Assembly: GCF_031458235.1 (NCBI RefSeq) | Contig: NZ_JAVDYB010000001.1 | Coordinates: 868,001 to 932,000, forward strand | Origin: Catenuloplanes atrovinosus | Lineage (GTDB): Bacteria; Actinomycetota; Actinomycetes; Mycobacteriales; Micromonosporaceae | DNA length: 64,000 nucleotides | Direction: 5' to 3' | Shown: piece by piece, positions 61,264 to 64,000 of the stretch | Layout: each line of letters starts with the position of its first letter | How positions within the stretch are numbered: position 1 is the first letter of the stretch | Notes under the pieces: model-generated | Databases searched by the model: none | What the model was told of the DNA's origin: nothing | Seen by the model: only the letters and a program-made list of their open reading frames with translations | Position numbers and translations under genes: made by a program

Positions 61264-61353
61264 GCCCGTCGTATACCCGCGCGCGGGCCAGGGTAACGAC
61301 GGGTTCCGGTAAGCCGCCACGAAAGATCCCGTTAAACGCAAATAATTGCCCTT

Positions 61354-62340
61354 ATGCGCATTGCGATGGTTGCCGCCGAGGTGGAGACCGGCGAGCTCTC
61401 GGCCGCGCTCGCGCGACTCGGGCACGACGTGCGTGAGTACGACGCCGCCGGCCGGCGCGCCGGTGAGCGGCTCGCCGCGGCCTGGGCGGACGGCTGGGCG
61501 CCCGAGGTGGTGCACGCGCACGGGTGGGCGGCCGGCGTCGCCGCGCTCGCGGCCGGCGCCTCCCCGCTGGTGCAGTCGTTCCACGGCGTGGGCGGGCCGG
61601 GACCGGACGAGCGCCGCACGTACGAGCGGCTGCTCTGCCGCGTCGCGGACCGGATCGTGGCCGGGTCCACGGACGAGGCGGGCGAGCTGTTGCGACTCGG
61701 TGTGCCGCGCGGCCGGATCACGGTGATCCCGCCGGGTGTGGACTGCGAGCTGTTCACGCCGGCCGGTGACGCGGTGCCGCGGGAGCGCCCGCGCGTGGTC
61801 GCGGTCGCGGACGGCCGCGCCTGGCCGGAGGAGTTCATCCGCGCGATGCGCCTGGTGCCGGGCGCGGAGGCGGTGATCCTGGGCGGCGGGCCGGACCTGG
61901 CCGAGCTCGCCGCGCGCTGCCGCGTCGCGGATCGGGTGGTGACGCACGGCGCGGTGCCGCCCGCCGGGCGTCCGGCCTGGTACCGCTCCGCGGACCTGGC
62001 GGTCTGCGCGCCCTGGCGGGACCCGTCCGGCAGCGCGGCGATCGAGGCGATGGCGTGCGGCGTACCGGTGGTGGGCACCGCGACCGGGCTGGTCCGCGAC
62101 GCGGTGATCGACGGGCTGACCGGCGAGCTGGTGCCGCCGCGCGACCCGCGTGCGCTCGGCATGGCGATCCGCGCGCTGCTCGCCGACCCGGTGCGCCGCT
62201 ACACGGCCGCCACCGCGGCGCTGGACCGGGCCCGTCAGGTCTACCCGTGGGCGCGCGTCGCCGACCGTACCGCCGCGGTCTGTCTGGAGGCCTGCGGGCA
62301 GGCCGTGCCGATCGCGGCGGACGAGCTGACGCTGTCCTGA
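61354..62340 (+). CDS. GT4-family glycosyltransferase
   Basis: A 328-residue retaining GT-B glycosyltransferase. The N-terminal MRIAMVAAEVETGELSAALARLGHDV and VVHAHGWAAG near 52 belong to the acceptor domain; the C-terminal donor domain has VIPPGVDCELF near 127, DPSGSAAIEAMACGVPVVGTATGLVRDAV near 222-250 with the EX7E-type Glu residues, and GLTGELVPPRDP near 254. It would transfer a sugar from an NDP or GDP donor to an unknown acceptor. A hairpin follows it. Confidence 0.85.
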   Translation: MRIAMVAAEVETGELSAALARLGHDVREYDAAGRRAGERLAAAWADGWAPEVVHAHGWAAGVAALAAGASPLVQSFHGVGGPGPDERRTYERLLCRVADRIVAGSTDEAGELLRLGVPRGRITVIPPGVDCELFTPAGDAVPRERPRVVAVADGRAWPEEFIRAMRLVPGAEAVILGGGPDLAELAARCRVADRVVTHGAVPPAGRPAWYRSADLAVCAPWRDPSGSAAIEAMACGVPVVGTATGLVRDAVIDGLTGELVPPRDPRALGMAIRALLADPVRRYTAATAALDRARQVYPWARVADRTAAVCLEACGQAVPIAADELTLS

Positions 62341-62351
62341 GATGATTGTCC

Positions 62352-62378
62352 GCTGCCGGCGGGGGCCGGGGCGGCAGC
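62352..62378. terminator. Hairpin after the glycosyltransferase
   Basis: Seven-pair stem GCTGCCG / CGGCAGC with a 13-base GC-rich loop between the convergent glycosyltransferase and AraC genes. Confidence 0.45.
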
Positions 62379-62412
62379 AGGGGCATGCACCGGTCGCGTG
62401 GTGCAAGGGCGA

Positions 62413-63399
62413 TCAGCGGGCGCGTGCCCGCTGCGGGGTGGTGCCGGACCACTGGCGGAACGCGCGGTAGAACGAGCTGGGCTCGTCGTACCCGAGGAGG
62501 AACGCGATCTCCGGGATGGACACGTCCGGGCGGTTGAGGTACGTGCGGGCGAGCGCGTGCCGGGTGGTGTCCAGCACGGCCTGGAACGTGGTGCGCTCCG
62601 CGGCCAGGCGGCGTTGCAGCGTGCGGCCGCTCAGCGCCAGCCGCCGGGCGACGCCCGCGGTGGTGCCCTCCCCGGCCGGCAGCAGCTCCACCAGCGCGGC
62701 GCGGACCCGCTCGGCCATGGACTCCGCGCGCTCCAGGTCGGCCAGCCGGCGGCGCAGGTCCGGCTCGAAGACGCGCCACATCTCCGCGTTCGCCGTGAGG
62801 AACGGGCGGCGCGCGTCGTGCGCGGCGAACACCACCACGGGCTCGGCGGCCCGGCCGAGCGGCACGCCCAGGTAGTCCCGCCAGGACGCCGCGACCGTGC
62901 CGCCCGGCGGGTCCGGCACGGCGATCCGGGCCGGTACGACGCGGGCGCGGGTGGCCAGGCGGGCGATCGCCACCCACAGCGCCAGCTCGTAGACGACCAG
63001 CCCCGGCGGCGGTGGCGGATCCGGCGGCCACCCCATGGTCAGGTGCAGCTCGTCGCCCGGCCCGATGAGCAGGCGCTGCGGGCCGAGCAGGCGCTTGTGC
63101 ACGGCGATCCGCTCCGCCGCCCGCCGCAGGTGCGGACTGCACAGCGCCGCGAACAGCGGCGGCTGGAACGTCTCGGTGCTGGTCCGCTCCACCACCCGGA
63201 TGCCCAGCTCCGGATCGCCGGAGAGCTCCTCCATCGCGGTCCAGCAGCGGTAGAACTGCTCCGGCGTGAGCGTCACCGGCCCGTGCAGGAACAGGTCCTC
63301 GGGCAGTCCCGCCGCGCGCAGCACTGGACCGGCCGGGATGTCGTGGTCCGCGAACGTCGCCGTGATCGACGACGTGAGCGTGAACCCGGTCGTGCTCAC
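62413..63399 (-). CDS. AraC family regulator (OruR/ArgR-like)
   Basis: A 328-residue regulator. An Arabinose_bd-type N-terminal domain (about 20-200: PVTLTPEQFYRCWTAMEELSGDPELGIRV, FTANAE region) is followed by two AraC HTHs (about 235-325: TTAGVARRLALSGRTLQRRLAAERTTFQAVLDTTRHALA and VSIPEIAFLLGYDEPSSFYRAFRQWSG). GTG 63399 overlaps the stop of the SDR gene (GTGA), so the pair is one transcription unit; this regulator would follow the enzyme it may control. Confidence 0.9.
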   Translation of the reverse strand: MSTTGFTLTSSITATFADHDIPAGPVLRAAGLPEDLFLHGPVTLTPEQFYRCWTAMEELSGDPELGIRVVERTSTETFQPPLFAALCSPHLRRAAERIAVHKRLLGPQRLLIGPGDELHLTMGWPPDPPPPPGLVVYELALWVAIARLATRARVVPARIAVPDPPGGTVAASWRDYLGVPLGRAAEPVVVFAAHDARRPFLTANAEMWRVFEPDLRRRLADLERAESMAERVRAALVELLPAGEGTTAGVARRLALSGRTLQRRLAAERTTFQAVLDTTRHALARTYLNRPDVSIPEIAFLLGYDEPSSFYRAFRQWSGTTPQRARAR

Positions 63400-64000
63400 G
63401 GGCGCGCGACCGGCCGGCTGCCGCCCAGCGCGCGCGCCACGTCCACGTCCAGGCCGGTGAGTCCGCGGGAGACCTCCCACAGCGCGCGGATCGCCCGGTC
63501 GCTGCCCGGCCGGATCAGCCGGCGGCGCACCGGCGGGCCGCTGATCGCCCAGCGTGGCCCGTACATGGTGCCGCCCTCCGCGCGCGGATCGGTCGCGGCC
63601 CGCATCTGACTCAGCGCGCCGCGCTGCGCCGACATGCCGAACCAGCGCGCCATCGAGAACAGGATCGCACCCCGCACCCCGGCCGCCGTGGCCCGGTCCA
63701 TCAGGTCCGAGCGCGCGAACCCCGGATGCGCGGTCAGCGCCCGGGCGGACAGCCCGGCGTCCCGGAACCGCCGGTCCAGCCCCTGCGCGAAGTGCCGGTT
63801 GGCGAGCTTCGAGTCGTCGTACGCGCGCCAGCCCCCGCGCGCGGGCGGCAGGGCGAGCGGCCGGCCGTTGTGCTGCGCGCTGCTGGTCAGCGTCACCACC
63901 CGGGCGTCCGGCGTGCGTACGATCGCCGGAAGCAGGTGCGCGGTGAGCGCCCAGTGCCCGAGGTGGTTCACGCCGAGGTGGATCTCGAAGCCGTCCACGG
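63396..64000 (-). CDS. Short-chain dehydrogenase/reductase, 5' end beyond the window
   Basis: The C-terminal 200 residues of an SDR resembling retinol dehydrogenase/protochlorophyllide-type members. NHLGHWALTAHLLP, VVTLTSSAQHNG (catalytic Ser) and YDDSKLANRHF (catalytic Tyr and Lys) are visible, followed by ARALTAHPGFARSDL. The NAD(P)-binding start lies outside. The stop overlaps the AraC GTG by four bases. Substrate unknown. Confidence 0.85.
   Translation of the reverse strand, partial: VDGFEIHLGVNHLGHWALTAHLLPAIVRTPDARVVTLTSSAQHNGRPLALPPARGGWRAYDDSKLANRHFAQGLDRRFRDAGLSARALTAHPGFARSDLMDRATAAGVRGAILFSMARWFGMSAQRGALSQMRAATDPRAEGGTMYGPRWAISGPPVRRRLIRPGSDRAIRALWEVSRGLTGLDVDVARALGGSRPVARP

Overview
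The window is GC-rich DNA with an actinobacterial character: GTG starts are common, genes overlap in ATGA/GTGA pairs, several genes look leaderless, and LuxR, TetR, MarR, MerR and AraC regulators are abundant. Two GH6 cellulases, a CebR-like operator, a DUF6401-type small protein and many secreted or lipid-anchored proteins suggest a soil filamentous actinomycete, probably Micromonosporaceae. The taxonomy is inference from gene content; no rRNA or tRNA gene was found.

Region 1 (1-6.1 kb). A partial phospholipase D, a 41-residue membrane peptide, a MarR/DUF1684 divergent pair and a secreted protein lead into a probable cyclic-nucleotide defence locus. This consists of a CATRA-N-like domain fused to a class III nucleotide cyclase (3107-4771, minus), facing a DUF5706/PycTM-type membrane effector (4869-5354) and a Crp/Fnr regulator (5377-6081) 22 bases downstream. 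It reads as a Pycsar-like system with an unusual sensor domain and its own cNMP-responsive regulator.

Region 2 (6.2-21.2 kb). A secondary-metabolite cluster lies between LuxR-type regulators. An overlapping minus-strand operon encodes an ADH-synthase-type aldolase, a DHQ-synthase-II-like enzyme (together the GriI/GriH route to 3-amino-4-hydroxybenzoate), an amidohydrolase-fold protein and a phenylacetate-CoA-ligase-like adenylating enzyme. This is the enzyme set I associate with benzoxazole (closoxazole/nataxazole-type) assembly. A flavin monooxygenase and a DhbA/EntA-like dehydrogenase follow, and a PhzE-like aminodeoxyisochorismate synthase is divergent. A large LuxR regulator, a second flavoprotein with a broken FAD motif and a TetR-like protein complete the block, which ends at a strong hairpin.

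Region 3 (21.2-43.2 kb). Mostly catabolic and housekeeping genes: secreted hydrolase, polysaccharide deacetylase, OsmC, tandem Usp, FBP zinc protein/TetR pair sharing a perfect operator, a GH6 cellulase, an ssuABC-type transporter, TetR/flavin monooxygenase pair, MOSC protein, ROK glucokinase, two HAD hydrolases, a GH6-CBM2 cellulase under a CebR-like box, VOC protein, cation:proton antiporter and a PAS-GAF-SpoIIE-HATPase signalling protein.

Region 4 (43.4-64 kb). A 1,042-residue repeat-rich membrane protein with an external CBM2 domain, an MFS transporter, small conserved proteins, envelope proteins (TM-helix/coiled-coil channel-like protein, YihY), a CrtI-like oxidoreductase, a three-gene monosaccharide ABC transporter (mmsA/mmsB type) behind a LacI-type operator, a MerR-PP2C fusion, a lipoprotein, a glycosyltransferase, an AraC regulator and a partial SDR.

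Across the window, a dispersed imperfect repeat of about 45-90 bases occurs at five intergenic places in both orientations. Three different tandem arrays (about 50, 30 and 29 bases per unit) sit in the gene-free stretches.
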